This document shows positions 1 through 10,659 of a DNA stretch of 64,000 nt, piece by piece. The notes under the pieces are model-generated. The model ran no database searches and was not told the DNA's origin. It saw nothing but the letters and a program-made list of their open reading frames with translations. The stretch lies in assembly GCA_026003835.1 (NCBI GenBank), contig BPHZ01000002.1, positions 310,001 to 374,000 of the forward strand. The letters run 5' to 3'. The translations under genes were made by a program, and so were the position numbers. This DNA is from Herpetosiphonaceae bacterium. Its GTDB lineage: Bacteria; Chloroflexota; Chloroflexia; Chloroflexales; Herpetosiphonaceae. The first letter of the stretch is position 1, and each line of letters opens with the position of its first letter.

Positions 1-2
1 CT

Positions 3-425
3 TCAGTGTTGGCACCGGCTCCGCGCGACCTCCCTTCGAAGATTCCCCTTGACGCCGTCCTGCGCCGGCGGCTGTTGGGCCGCTACGGAGCCGACGCCCT
101 CCACGTTATCGATCTGGCCGCACCCGAGGAGTTGGAGCCGGTGCCTGGTACGGCGACGCTCTGGGCAGAGCTGCGTTGGGCCGCTCGCGCAGAAAGCGTT
201 GCCCATCTCGAAGATCTGCTGCTGCGCCGCACACGGATCGGGCTTGTGCTGCCCGAGGGCGGGCTGGCAACGCGCGGGCCGGGATCGCTCGCCGAACGGG
301 TGCGCGCTATCTGTAGCGAAGAACTAGGCTGGGACGGCGCCCGCTGGGAGCAGGAGGAGTCCGCCTACAGGCAGCTCTGGCGCAGCTGCTATAGCCTTCC
401 GGATATCGGCGCTTGCTCAGCCTGA
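3..425 (+). CDS. glpD: Glycerol-3-phosphate dehydrogenase, C-terminal part
   Basis: This is the 3' end of a gene that starts before the window; the frame is open at base 3 and stops with TGA at 423-425. The visible 140 residues match the C-terminal (DAO_C) domain of FAD-dependent glycerol-3-phosphate dehydrogenase: GTATLWAELRWAARAES, then LEDLLLRRTRIGLVLPEGG, then the typical ending with EELGW and Y..LWR..Y. The enzyme oxidises sn-glycerol 3-phosphate to dihydroxyacetone phosphate and passes electrons to quinone at the membrane. The FAD-binding Rossmann fold is outside the window, so intactness cannot be judged. The family call rests on the tail alone. Confidence 0.8.
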   Translation, partial: SVLAPAPRDLPSKIPLDAVLRRRLLGRYGADALHVIDLAAPEELEPVPGTATLWAELRWAARAESVAHLEDLLLRRTRIGLVLPEGGLATRGPGSLAERVRAICSEELGWDGARWEQEESAYRQLWRSCYSLPDIGACSA

Positions 426-443
426 ATCCTTTCCGGCTCTGCT

Positions 444-1079
444 CTACTCCGCCGGCCGCCTGTTTATGACAACGCTGGCGAAGCCTTGCCGTGCGCAGTT
501 GTAAAAGAATTTCATGTAGAGCCGCTCCGATACTTCATCAGCCCTGAGGATGGCGCCGGTCATATAGACCGCGATGAAGTTTGGATCGCCGTCTCCATAA
601 GCAGTCCCGTCATCCGGGTAGTCGACGTGCTCGATCTGGAGCTTTTCACGTAAGCGCAGGCGCTCGATCAGTCGCTGCCGGATATGGGTGCTCCCTCTGA
701 TTCGCTCCATGTTCCCCTCCGGCGTTTCGGTGTCGTCCCAGAAAACCAGCTCTCCATCGGGGATGAAGAGCGGCGCCAGGGCATCGACACGTTGCTCGTT
801 CCAGTTTTGAATGAATTGATCGGCCATTGCCCTTGCGTGCCCGGTTGTGCAAGCTGTCTTTGTGCTGTTTGCAGGGCTCGCGGACGGCGTTTCAGTCGTG
901 CCATTCGTAGGATTCGCCGAGGGCGTTTCAGGGGTAGATGTCTCGGTTGGCGCGGCTGCCAGCGCTATCTCCTGGACGGTTGGACCGCCGGATTCCCGCT
1001 GGCAAGCTGCCAGAATCAGAAGTAAGACGACCATAAAACAGATGATCGCGGTTCGTTGGGCCTGGCTCATCCTCAACAT
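444..1079 (-). CDS. Secreted lipoprotein with NTF2/SnoaL-like domain
   Basis: About 211 residues. The N-terminus has a positively charged start, a hydrophobic stretch (CFMVVLLLILAAC) and a lipobox ending LAAC, so it should be lipid-anchored on the outer face of the membrane. A low-complexity Thr/Ser/Pro/Asn linker (TETSTPETPSANPTNGTTET) follows. The C-terminal 130 residues look like a small NTF2/SnoaL-type fold (ADQFIQNWNEQRVDALAPLF...GELVFWDD), a fold used for ligand binding or small catalytic tasks. The start at 1079 is chosen because GGGAGGAA lies about 10 nt upstream; ATG 1070 is an alternative. It is convergent with the gene ending at 425. No specific function can be assigned. Confidence 0.65.
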   Translation of the reverse strand: MLRMSQAQRTAIICFMVVLLLILAACQRESGGPTVQEIALAAAPTETSTPETPSANPTNGTTETPSASPANSTKTACTTGHARAMADQFIQNWNEQRVDALAPLFIPDGELVFWDDTETPEGNMERIRGSTHIRQRLIERLRLREKLQIEHVDYPDDGTAYGDGDPNFIAVYMTGAILRADEVSERLYMKFFYNCARQGFASVVINRRPAE

Positions 1080-1372
1080 CAGATCTATTCCTCCCTTTCC
1101 AACTTGTGGCAGCATCGTCGCCGGTGCCGGTCTGTGTCCCAGGCTTGTGTTATCGTACTGCCACTATCGTATCTATCACGACTACACCGCACTGCCAGGG
1201 AGGGTTCCTTCAGCGTAAGACTTGTGAAACTCTTTGGGCAGATCCTGCTTGCCCTTAACGACTCCATCTTGCCTTAAACTTGACGGCCTGTAGTACGCTA
1301 TGGTATCTTCCGCATAGCAGAGACCCGCTTCTTCCCGCCGCCTATGCCAGAATGACAGCTAAGGATAGAGCT

Positions 1373-3214
1373 ATGCCAAACTTTCTGCCATCCCCATCGA
1401 CCCCCTTTGTCGACAGAGAGGCGGAGCTGGCGCAGGTAACACGGTTGCTCGCCGATCCAGCCTGTAGGATGCTGACCCTGGTCGGCCCTAGCGGCATCGG
1501 CAAAACTCGTCTCGCCTTCCAGGCAGCGTCCACACTGGGCGAAGGCTTTCCCGACGGCGTCATTTATGTCTCTCTGGCGTCGATCAGCGCTCCCGATCTC
1601 GTCGCGCCTGCGCTTGGAATAGCGCTGGGCCTCTCGTTCTATGGAGTTCCCGAGCCGGCGGAGGCGCTGTTCAATCATCTTCGCGATCGGACTCTGCTGC
1701 TCGTGTTGGATGAGGTTGACCACGTAGCGTCCGGCTCTGCCTTGCTCGGCGATCTGCTTCTTGCTGCGCCGGGAATAAAAATTTTGGCGACATCCCGCGA
1801 TCCCGTCGGGCTGGAACAAGAACAGCTTTTTTCTGTTGCAGGTATGGCTGTGCCGCAGAGTGATAATATCTCTCGTGACGATCCGCCTGCCATCGTGAAG
1901 CTGTTTCTGCAGAGCGCCAGACGCGCAGGCGCCAGATTCCGTCCCTCGCAGCGAGATTGGTCCGCTATTGCTCGTACATGCCGGCTGGCTGCCGGTATCC
2001 CGCTGGCGATCGAGCTGGCTGCGGGCTGGACACGAACGCTCTCCTGCGCCGAGATCGCCTCTCGGTTCCAGCGCATAACCCAGGAAATGACGGCCACCTC
2101 AGCCGGTCAAGATCATCAGCAGATCCTCCGCGCCGTTATTGACGAATCCTGGAGCCTGCTATCCTGGGAGGAGCAGAGTGTCCTGATGAAGCTGGTCGTC
2201 TTTCGCGGCGGTTTCCGCCGTGAGGCCGCGCCCAGGGCTACCGGCGCCACGTTGCAGCTGCTGTCCACTCTGGTGGATGTGTCGCTGCTTCACTACACCG
2301 CTGCTGGTCACTACTACCTCCACGAGGCCGTGCGGCAGGATCTTCAGGAGCGGCTCAACCGTTTCCCGGAGGAGCAGGAGAAGGTTCATCATCTTCACTG
2401 CGGCTACTATGCCGATTTCCTCCAATACCAGGAGAAGCTCCTGCGGGGTGCGCAGCAGCAGGAGGCGCTCGACGAGATTGGTGAGAAGATCGATAATGTC
2501 CGCCTGGCATGGCGCTGGGCCGTCGAGATGGGCAGCACGACTCAGATTAAAAAATGTATGAGCGCGCTCTTTTCCTTCTATGAGATGCGGGGCTGGTTCA
2601 AAGAAGGTGAGGAGGCCTTCCGCCGGGCAGCGGAGGCTCTGGGCGGGCGGCATCGACCGGGCACGCGCGCCGCTGTCGATCCGGTCGTGCTTGGCAGGCT
2701 CCTGGTGTTTCATGCTCGGTTCGCCCAGGCGCTTGGCCGGGATAAGCAGGCAGCGGAGCTGTGCGCAAAAGCACGGCCGCTGCTGGAGAGTGCTGCCGCC
2801 ATGCTCCGGCAACAGGGTGATAAAGCTGCGCTGGCTGCCATCCTGCGTGACATGGTCTGGGCCGGTCTGCTTCTTGGCGATCACATCAGAGAGGCTGCCC
2901 AGGAAAGCCTGGCGCTGGCGGTCGAGATCGGCGACGATTGGAGCCGAGCCGCGTCGCTTGCCCTGCTCGCCGATAGCGCCCGACGAAGCGGCGACGACCG
3001 CGAGGCGCTGCGACTCTACGCCGAGAGCAGCGCGCTGTTTTCGACCGCCGGCGATCGCTGGATGTTGGCGTGGACGCTGCTACAGCGCGCGGTCGTTGCC
3101 GATAGGCTTGGCGATCAGGCCGAGTCACGGCGGCTGTGCGCTGAAAGCGCCACCCTCTATCAAGAGATGGGCGTGGCCCATCTGCCCCACTGCGACACGG
3201 CTGCAGGCTCGTAG
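1373..3214 (+). CDS. STAND-type ATPase with C-terminal TPR region
   Basis: 613 residues from ATG 1373, which directly precedes MPNFLPSPSTPFVDRE, the usual start of this domain; upstream in-frame ATGs have no conserved sequence before them. The N-terminal half is an AAA/NB-ARC-like NTPase: P-loop VGPSGIGKTR, Walker B LLLVLDEVD and sensor motif ILATSRDP. The second half is alpha-helical with TPR-like repeats. These proteins act as ligand-sensing switches and usually carry a SARP/BTAD domain at the N-terminus or a LuxR helix-turn-helix at the C-terminus. Neither is visible here, so this is a regulator lacking a DNA-binding module, or a signalling scaffold. A clear terminator follows. Confidence 0.75.
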   Translation: MPNFLPSPSTPFVDREAELAQVTRLLADPACRMLTLVGPSGIGKTRLAFQAASTLGEGFPDGVIYVSLASISAPDLVAPALGIALGLSFYGVPEPAEALFNHLRDRTLLLVLDEVDHVASGSALLGDLLLAAPGIKILATSRDPVGLEQEQLFSVAGMAVPQSDNISRDDPPAIVKLFLQSARRAGARFRPSQRDWSAIARTCRLAAGIPLAIELAAGWTRTLSCAEIASRFQRITQEMTATSAGQDHQQILRAVIDESWSLLSWEEQSVLMKLVVFRGGFRREAAPRATGATLQLLSTLVDVSLLHYTAAGHYYLHEAVRQDLQERLNRFPEEQEKVHHLHCGYYADFLQYQEKLLRGAQQQEALDEIGEKIDNVRLAWRWAVEMGSTTQIKKCMSALFSFYEMRGWFKEGEEAFRRAAEALGGRHRPGTRAAVDPVVLGRLLVFHARFAQALGRDKQAAELCAKARPLLESAAAMLRQQGDKAALAAILRDMVWAGLLLGDHIREAAQESLALAVEIGDDWSRAASLALLADSARRSGDDREALRLYAESSALFSTAGDRWMLAWTLLQRAVVADRLGDQAESRRLCAESATLYQEMGVAHLPHCDTAAGS

Positions 3215-3235
3215 CACATAGATTGCTATCTATCT

Positions 3236-3262
3236 CCCAGGGCGGAAGCTCCTGGGTTTTTT
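3236..3262 (+). terminator. Rho-independent terminator after STAND ATPase
   Basis: Stem CCCAGG / CCTGGG (3236-3241 and 3251-3256) with a 9-nt loop, followed by six T (3257-3262), 22 bases after the stop codon. Confidence 0.8.
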
Positions 3263-3418
3263 CTTGATGCCGCTGGCCTGTGACCCATATAGCGTTGCCG
3301 GATCGGCGAGAGGTATGCTTTTCCTGGATGTTCCAACCCCCGGCTTCCGCACCGGCAAAGGGGTGTTTCGGTGATTGATGAGATGCTTGATAAGAACGAG
3401 AGCGAAAGCGAGGGGAGT

Positions 3419-5521
<2,103 letters not shown>

Positions 5522-5554
5522 GGAGCACGGCGCCGGCGGTGAAGATCCCTTTCG

Positions 5555-5585
5555 GCAGGCTGCCTGATAAAACCAGGCAGCCTGC
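5555..5585. terminator. Hairpin terminator after yyaL-like gene
   Basis: Perfect 12-bp inverted repeat GCAGGCTGCCTG / CAGGCAGCCTGC with a 7-nt A-rich loop, 33 bases after the stop. There is no long T tail. Confidence 0.6.
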
Positions 5586-5661
5586 GTTCGATGCTTGCAT
5601 GGCATAGACATTGCAGACGATGAATACAGATAATCGATGCTGAGAGGAGGAGGGATCGTCA

Positions 5662-6171
5662 ATGCAGCGAGAACGTGTAGCCGAAAGACGGCCTGCGCGC
5701 CTGATGGTTGCTTCGTACCCGACATACGGTCAGGCACAGCGCGCAGTAGACTATCTTTCGGACCAGAAGTTCCCGGTCGAGCGCGTGGCGATAGTCGCTG
5801 AAGGGCTGCGGCTTGTGGAGCAGGTAACCGGCCGCTTGAACTATGGGCGGGTTGCCCTCAATGGGGCAATTAGCGGCGCCTTTATCGGCGTCCTTGTAGG
5901 CCTGCTCTTGGGTCTGCTCGACTTTACCGCGCCGGTTGTTTCGATGCTGAACCTGGCCCTGTGGGGCCTGATGATCGGTGCTGTTATCGGCGCAGTAGTT
6001 GGCATCATCTCTTATGCGATGAGCGGTGGGCAGCGTGATTTTGAATCGGTGAGCGGATTCCAGGCAGATCACTACAACATCCTGGTTGATATTGATGCCG
6101 CCGACGAAGCTGGTAGGTTGCTTGATAGGATGTCTGAGCGCCAAGAAGCAGATGAAACCGGGAGCGTATAG
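5662..6171 (+). CDS. General stress protein 17M-like, glycine-zipper membrane protein
   Basis: 169 residues; ATG 5662 is preceded by GAGGAGGAGG. The N-terminal 55 residues (VASYPTYGQAQRAVDYLSDQ...VERVAIVAEGLRLVEQVTG) match the GSP17M/YflT-like domain found in stress-induced proteins. A Gly/Ala-rich hydrophobic region (about 65-120) contains two helices with repeated G-xxx-G spacing, as in glycine-zipper proteins. The C-terminal segment (YNILVDIDAADEAGRLLDRM) returns to a soluble fold. The protein is probably inner-membrane associated and linked to osmotic or general stress; its molecular role is unknown. It is convergent with a pseudogene and separated from it by a hairpin. Confidence 0.75.
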   Translation: MQRERVAERRPARLMVASYPTYGQAQRAVDYLSDQKFPVERVAIVAEGLRLVEQVTGRLNYGRVALNGAISGAFIGVLVGLLLGLLDFTAPVVSMLNLALWGLMIGAVIGAVVGIISYAMSGGQRDFESVSGFQADHYNILVDIDAADEAGRLLDRMSERQEADETGSV

Positions 6172-6221
6172 GCGGTCGACGACAGCCCAGGAGACATCTG
6201 GGAACAGGTGGAGCGGTTTGT

Positions 6222-6246
6222 AGGGGCGAACACAGCGTTCGCCCCT
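6222..6246. terminator. Bidirectional hairpin terminator
   Basis: Perfect 10-bp stem AGGGGCGAAC / GTTCGCCCCT with loop ACAGC, between two convergent transcription units. Confidence 0.6.
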
Positions 6247-6262
6247 ATTGTGTCTATTTGCC

Positions 6263-6413
6263 TTAGACCAGATCGTCCTCGCCAGGCAGCGGCAGCTTGG
6301 AGCTGCCCGAGTCCTTGTACCCGGCGGCGCCGCGCTCGCCCTGGCCCCACTCCATCTGTCCACGGATCTCGGCGTCGCCTTCTGGGTGCGGCCCTGACAT
6401 TGGGTACACCACT
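6263..6413 (-). pseudogene. C-terminal fragment of unrecognised protein
   Basis: An open frame on the minus strand reads VVYPMSGPHPEGDAE... and ends ...KLPLPGEDDLV before TAA at 6263-6265. It has natural-looking composition but no start codon or RBS of its own, and it adjoins the formylglycine-enzyme-like relic in another frame. I do not recognise the parent protein. Confidence 0.3.
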
Positions 6414-6750
6414 CAAAGACATTCCCATGCATATCATAGACGCCCCAGGGATTAGCCTCCTTTTTCTCCCACCGGGTGCGTTTGGTCTTGGCTGTTTTGC
6501 GCGTACCAGGCGATACGGGCAAGCTGCTCTTCACTGGTGCCCTGTGCAAACATTGGGCTTGGGTTATTGGATACTGGACTCACCAAAATCCCGCTGTCAG
6601 CACAGCTTCAAAGGCAGGACCATCTTCGATCCAATAGTCTGGGGCATTTGGATGAGCGCCCATCGTAAACGAGCCGGATGGAACCCAGAGCAAGACCAGG
6701 GGGTTGGCACCTACTGGAAGATTACTGCTGTTGCTCCGAGTTTGGCAAAA
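6400..6750 (-). pseudogene. Degraded formylglycine-generating-enzyme-like (FGE-sulfatase) gene
   Basis: Pieces of an FGE-sulfatase/SUMF1 domain are spread over at least two frames on the minus strand. One frame reads VPSGSFTMGAHPNAPDYWI, the domain's typical opening, and hits TGA at 6580-6582. A further piece, in a different frame, reads PMFAQGTSEEQLARIAWYAQ and stops at TAA just after GEKGG. The neighbouring frame then continues KKEANPWGVYDMHGNVFEWC, the hallmark FGE motif. At least one stop and one frameshift make it non-functional. Intact relatives of this domain form the end of the Ser/Thr kinase at 26854-29688. Confidence 0.8.
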
Positions 6751-6872
6751 TAGTCAACTGCATCTCGTAACTGTTGGGCAGATACTTGATGTTGTGGGCC
6801 AGGTGCAGCACTGAAGATGATATCAGTGTTATGGAACAACACTGTACCATAATGAACATCGTTGTAACTCAC
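6711..6872 (-). CDS. Small ORF overlapping the end of the HEAT gene
   Basis: A 53-codon frame begins with GTG at 6872 and ends with TAG at 6711-6713. It overlaps the (frame-corrected) HEAT-repeat stop codon by four bases (GTGA), an arrangement usual for translational coupling. The sequence (YNDVHYGTVLFHNTDIIFS, then QLRDAVDYFAKLGATAVIFQ) has balanced composition and looks like the start of a folded domain. It is directly followed by the relic at 6400-6750, so it may be the surviving N-terminus of that gene. No family recognised. Confidence 0.3.
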   Translation of the reverse strand: MSYNDVHYGTVLFHNTDIIFSAAPGPQHQVSAQQLRDAVDYFAKLGATAVIFQ

Positions 6873-7839
6873 ACAGCTGGCCTCAATGGTTCAAGTGCTC
6901 GGCGGTCGCCAATGGAACCAAGCGCGAGCACAGCGCTGATCTGCACCGGCCGATCGTTGATTGACGTAGCGTCCTGATCCGCAAGCAGCGCCAGTAGGGC
7001 CGCCACGGCGCGTTGGTCGCCGATCTGGCAAGCGCCTCGGCGGCGTTCGCACGAACATCGGGTTCGCCGTCCTGGAGCGCCTGGATCAGCACCGGAACCG
7101 CCGATCGGGCGTTGAGCGCGCCCAGCGCTTCAGCGCAGGTGGCGCGCATGTGGGGATCGGGGTCATTCAGAAACGGGATCAACGGTCTGGCTGCTCGCTT
7201 GTCCTGGAGTTGCCCGAGGGCGCGAGCGGCCTGCAAGCGCACAGTCCGGTCCGGATGAGCCAGCAGCTTGATCAGCTGATCGCCGGCACGCGCATCGCCG
7301 ATAGCCTCCAGCGCCTCAGCGGCGGCGGGTATCGCCTCGGCCGGCGCGTTGACCAGGAAATCAAGGAGCGGCAGCAGCGCCGGCTCGCCGATCGACCCGA
7401 GGGCGTTCGCAGCGCGAGTCCGTACGAATTGGCTGGAGTCTGTCAGCATCGACGTGAGGGCGGGGATCGCCTCCACAGCAGCCAGCGCACCCAGAGCCCA
7501 AACCGCAGCAGCGCGAACATTCGGATTTGGGTCGGCCAGGAGCGCCATCAGCGGTCGGACGGCGCGCTGGTCGCGGAAGCGGAAGAGTGCCGCGGCACTC
7601 TTCCGGCGAACCTCCCACTCTGGGTCTTGAAGGGCGGCCAGCAAGGGCTCAACTGCCCGTGTATCGCCGAGACGGCCGAGGCCGAAGGCGGCCCAGCGCC
7701 GCACATGCATCTCAGGATCCTGGAGGGCCGCGATGAGCGGCAGGACGGCAGCCTCGCCGAGCTTCAACAGCTCCTCGTTCGCCTCGTCTCCCATCGGATA
7801 CTGCATCAAGGCTCGCAGCCGGTCGGAAACATCTGTCAT
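6869..7839 (-). pseudogene. HEAT-repeat protein, frameshifted near the C-terminus
   Basis: From ATG 7839 (GGAG upstream) the frame encodes a solenoid of about 31-residue HEAT/PBS-lyase-type repeats, e.g. ALQDPEMHVRRWAAFGLG, LGDTRAVEPLLAALQDPE, DKRAARPLIPFLNDPDPH. Near 7030 the frame is lost: the adjacent frame continues as IGDQRAVAALLALLAD and ALGSIGDRRALEPLRPAV, ending TGA at 6869-6871. One base appears to be missing. Such proteins are protein-interaction scaffolds or phycobiliprotein-lyase relatives. An intact gene with a sequencing error cannot be excluded. The frame is also continuous upstream with the PKD relic, although the natural start is at 7839. Confidence 0.7.
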
Positions 7840-9167
7840 CGCTCTCACACTCCGTACTACAACATTGGAGCCAGCGCAGCCGCCTGCCCCCCCTGCCTGC
7901 CCGGTTGTGCCCATGTCCTCCCGATCGGTGCGTTCATTCATCGGCGTCCTCGTATCATCGAGCGGCAGCGGGGTTGGCATCCAATCCCACACCGCCACGT
8001 CCTGGCGCGTGCTTGCTCCACGCGCCGGATCGTACTTGTGGATGGCCATGCGCCCGGTTGTCAGGGCGATGGTGGGCGCCGCGTCGACCGGCGCGCCAGG
8101 CTGCGTGTCGTAGACGACATTGCCGGTACCCTGCTGCCATATTTGTATCCGCATCAGGTCAACCCGCGAGCCCGATCGCTGCCCATCGACGAGGCTGAGC
8201 AGGAACCCGTAGGTTTCCGCACCGTTAACCGTACCCGTGCCCTGGTACTGGGCGCGCGATCCGCTGGCGACGAGCCAGCGGTAGCTGGTGCTCTGAAAGT
8301 GCAGATTGCCAGCCGAAAATAGGATCTCAGTCTTGTCGCTGGGGAGCGCGCTTGCGCGCCGATATCGGGCAGCAAAGCTGAAGCGCACCAAGCCGGTTGC
8401 GGCGGGGTCTGAGGCCAGCGCTCCCGCCGGTGAACTCACCGTCCCCTTGCCTTGGACCCAGCCGCCGCTTGGATCCGAGACCGCCAGCGGTCCGGCCTGC
8501 TGCATGACCTGCCCGCCATCCGCATCGGCGGCCCGGATCGTCAGCGTGTAGAGGGCGGCCGTAGTATAGGTGTGGCGCGCGGTGCAGGTCGTGGAGTCGG
8601 CGCCGAGACAAGTGTATCTGGGCTGCCGTCCCCCCAGGAGATGGTGCAGATATGGCTATCACGCCCGCCCGGATCGGTGATGGTCGCCGTGATCGTCACC
8701 TCGGTGCCTACCAGGATGGGCTCCACAGGCAGGGTGATGCCGCTGATCACCGGCGCCACGTTCATCACGCGCACGCCCAGCCCATCCGCGACGGTCGCCG
8801 GCAGGGAGCTATCATCGGTAACGCTGATGCGCACCTGATACTGATTCTGACCTGTGCCGGCCGGAAGATTATCCTGATAGGCGTGGCTGCCGGTGCAGGT
8901 CCCAGGCCTTCCCGGCGCGGCCTCCAGGAGCATCCCTGGTGTGGTGCTCCCATCGCCCCAGCTGATCTCACAGGTGTGCCGGTCAAGGAGATCGACATCG
9001 GTGAACAGGGCGGTCACCGTGACGCTGGCTCCCTCCAAGACCTCCTGATCAGGGCCGGCCTGGACCGTGGGGGCAGGGGCCAGCGCGGCCTGGTCGGGCT
9101 CTACTCGTTGAACAGCTCTACCATTTCGGGGCCGATGCCGTGCGACTGGAGCCAAGCGAGCACACAC
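7840..9167 (-). pseudogene. PKD-repeat extracellular protein remnant
   Basis: Two PKD-type Ig-like repeats are visible (VTALFTDVDLLDRHTCEISWGDGS and ITATITDPGGRDSHICTISWGDGS). The frame then breaks at a run of six C (8630-8635) and resumes as ARHTYTTAALYTLTIRAADA, followed by a domain common after PKD repeats (RFSFAARYRRASALPSDKTEILF... MRIQIWQQGTG). No signal peptide or N-terminal part is present. Just upstream another frame ends ...WLQSHGIGPEMVELFNE with TAG at 9101-9103, apparently the tail of a different product. The parent was probably a secreted adhesion-type protein. Frameshift plus missing N-terminus indicate a relic. Confidence 0.65.
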
Positions 9168-9368
9168 GACAGACGCGCATACATGGTGCCCAGACTAAGC
9201 CATTGGGCCCTTTACACATAGCTGTCCTTGAGATGGCAGTGCAAACCAGGCCATTAGGAAGCGGCAAATGCAGGGATTGATTGCGGTTTTGAGCCGGGTT
9301 TCTGCCATTCAAACAACAGCAATACGATCAGGATCATATGGCTCGGTCTGCGATTAATGGCTGATGTA

Positions 9369-9398
9369 ATACCATTCCGTCTTGAACATAGTGCATAA
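9369..9398. repeat. IS630-type terminal inverted repeat (left end)
   Basis: The sequence around 9373-9396 (ATTCCGTC ... ATAGTGCAT) matches the ends at 50502-50523 and 52515-52537. It lies just upstream of an IS630 transposase N-terminus, so it is the left end of a truncated element. Confidence 0.55.
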
Positions 9399-9448
9399 TT
9401 CTGGAAACCTTAAGGCTGGTCTTGTTTCGGAGCAAAGGAGCCAGCCGC

Positions 9449-9730
9449 ATGCGTAAACCCGTCCCGGTCATTCAGGAGAGCGCTGATGCGCTCAAAGCTC
9501 GGCTTAAACACGAGCCATCGCGCGCTAAACGCCAGCGCCTGCATGCGCTCTACCTGGTGGCCAGTCGCCACGCCACCCATCGCTGCGAGGTCGCCGATCT
9601 GTTGGGCGTCTCGCGCAATACCATTGGCCGCTGGTTTGCCACCTATGCCGTCGGTGGCTTGGACGCCGTGCTCCAGATCTCCGTCCCCGCAGGCAAGCAG
9701 CCCGCCCTCTCTCCCACCAAATGCGCGTAA
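9449..9730 (+). pseudogene. IS630-family transposase, N-terminal HTH fragment
   Basis: From ATG 9449 (AAAGGAG upstream) the product begins MRKPVPVIQESADALKARLK and continues with a paired-type helix-turn-helix (RHATHRCEVADLLGVSRNT) and GRWFATYAVGGLDAVL, the DNA-binding head of IS630/Tc1-mariner transposases. It stops after 93 residues; the DDE catalytic domain is absent. The matching C-terminal half of a similar element lies about 43 kb away at 52521-53048. The fragment is a dead element end within the pseudogene region. Confidence 0.75.
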
Positions 9731-9804
9731 GCTTTGCCAGGCTTCATGGCATGCTGTTCATCGACCACCTGAAACGGCAGCTGACATGCTGCCCGCTCAC
9801 CGCC

Positions 9805-10116
9805 CTAGACCGACTCTTGCTCCTCGCTCTGCATCTCGCCAGCATTCGCCGACGCAATCACGAACAGGCGATCAAACGCTTCCTGTTTGTCGATTCCAAC
9901 GAGGCGCGCAAAGGTCTCAGCGAGCGTCCAGGCGGTCGCCGGCCGCTATCCCCCGCGGTGTCGTGAATCTTTTGAGGGATTGACCGCCGCATAGACGGTC
10001 GTGCGCGGGATGTTGGCCTTCCGCGCCAGGTCGGTCAGGGAGAGATTCTTTCTCGCCAGGGTTGCAACAAAGTCTGGTCGTGGTAGTGGTAATACCCGTA
10101 CCTTGGTATATAACAC
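9805..10116 (-). pseudogene. Small XRE-type HTH regulator with in-frame stop
   Basis: Reading the minus strand from GTG 10116 gives PRPDFVATLARKN, LSLTDLARKANIPRTTVYAA, a classic Cro/C1 helix-turn-helix, then VNPSKDSRHRGG. A TAG at 9946-9948 interrupts the frame, which continues unchanged as RPATAWTLAETFARLVGIDK and QEAFDRLFVIASANA to TAG at 9805-9807. The two parts together make a normal-sized (about 103 residue) repressor-like protein, so a single base change probably killed it. I see no alternative frame. Confidence 0.6.
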
Positions 10117-10217
10117 CTCGTATTCACTGTACTACTATGTAAGACTATTATACAGTGCCCTCTCGACGTTTTCTAGAGCGGCAGGCGCCGTGGAACCCCA
10201 CCGCTCTAGCGCCCAAG

Positions 10218-10464
10218 CTACTCATCAGAATGAACAAAATACAACTCCTGGCGCGCCCGCGTGAGGGCGACGTAGCGCAGATGATACTCCTGGGTCTCCT
10301 CCCACTCCGCGATCTCCCGCGCCCAGTTTTGGCTGGCGAGCTTCGCCAGGACGGCAATGGTGCGCAGCAACGGCAGCGGAACCTTGCCAAGAGCCTGGTG
10401 GTATCGTATCATAGAGGAGGTTATCCACTCGCTGACTTACCAAATGCCAGGGCGCGTTTCTCAA
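10218..10464 (-). pseudogene. UvrD/Rep-type helicase C-terminal remnant
   Basis: The last residues EYHLRYVALTRARQELYFVH are helicase motif VI of superfamily I (UvrD/PcrA/AddA: L-Y-V-A-L-T-R-A-R). Upstream sequence needs a frame change near 10400 (one frame reads HLVSQRVDNLLYDTIPPGSW). Everything N-terminal to this is missing. It is a short relic in a region of relics. Confidence 0.55.
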
Positions 10465-10659
10465 GCTGCCCGTGCCCTCTCAATAAGGAGTCTTCGTTTC
10501 CTCAACACCTGGTGGTGTAAGCGTATCTGCAGGATAGCGGCAGAACAAAGGGAGGTTTGCTCCTCCTGTACGCCGGTCGGTCTCAATACCTGGCGCAGCC
10601 AACGCTGTTGCAAGGGCGCTTTCTCCAAGACTCGCAGCTTCTTTCCCAGGGGGAAGGTC

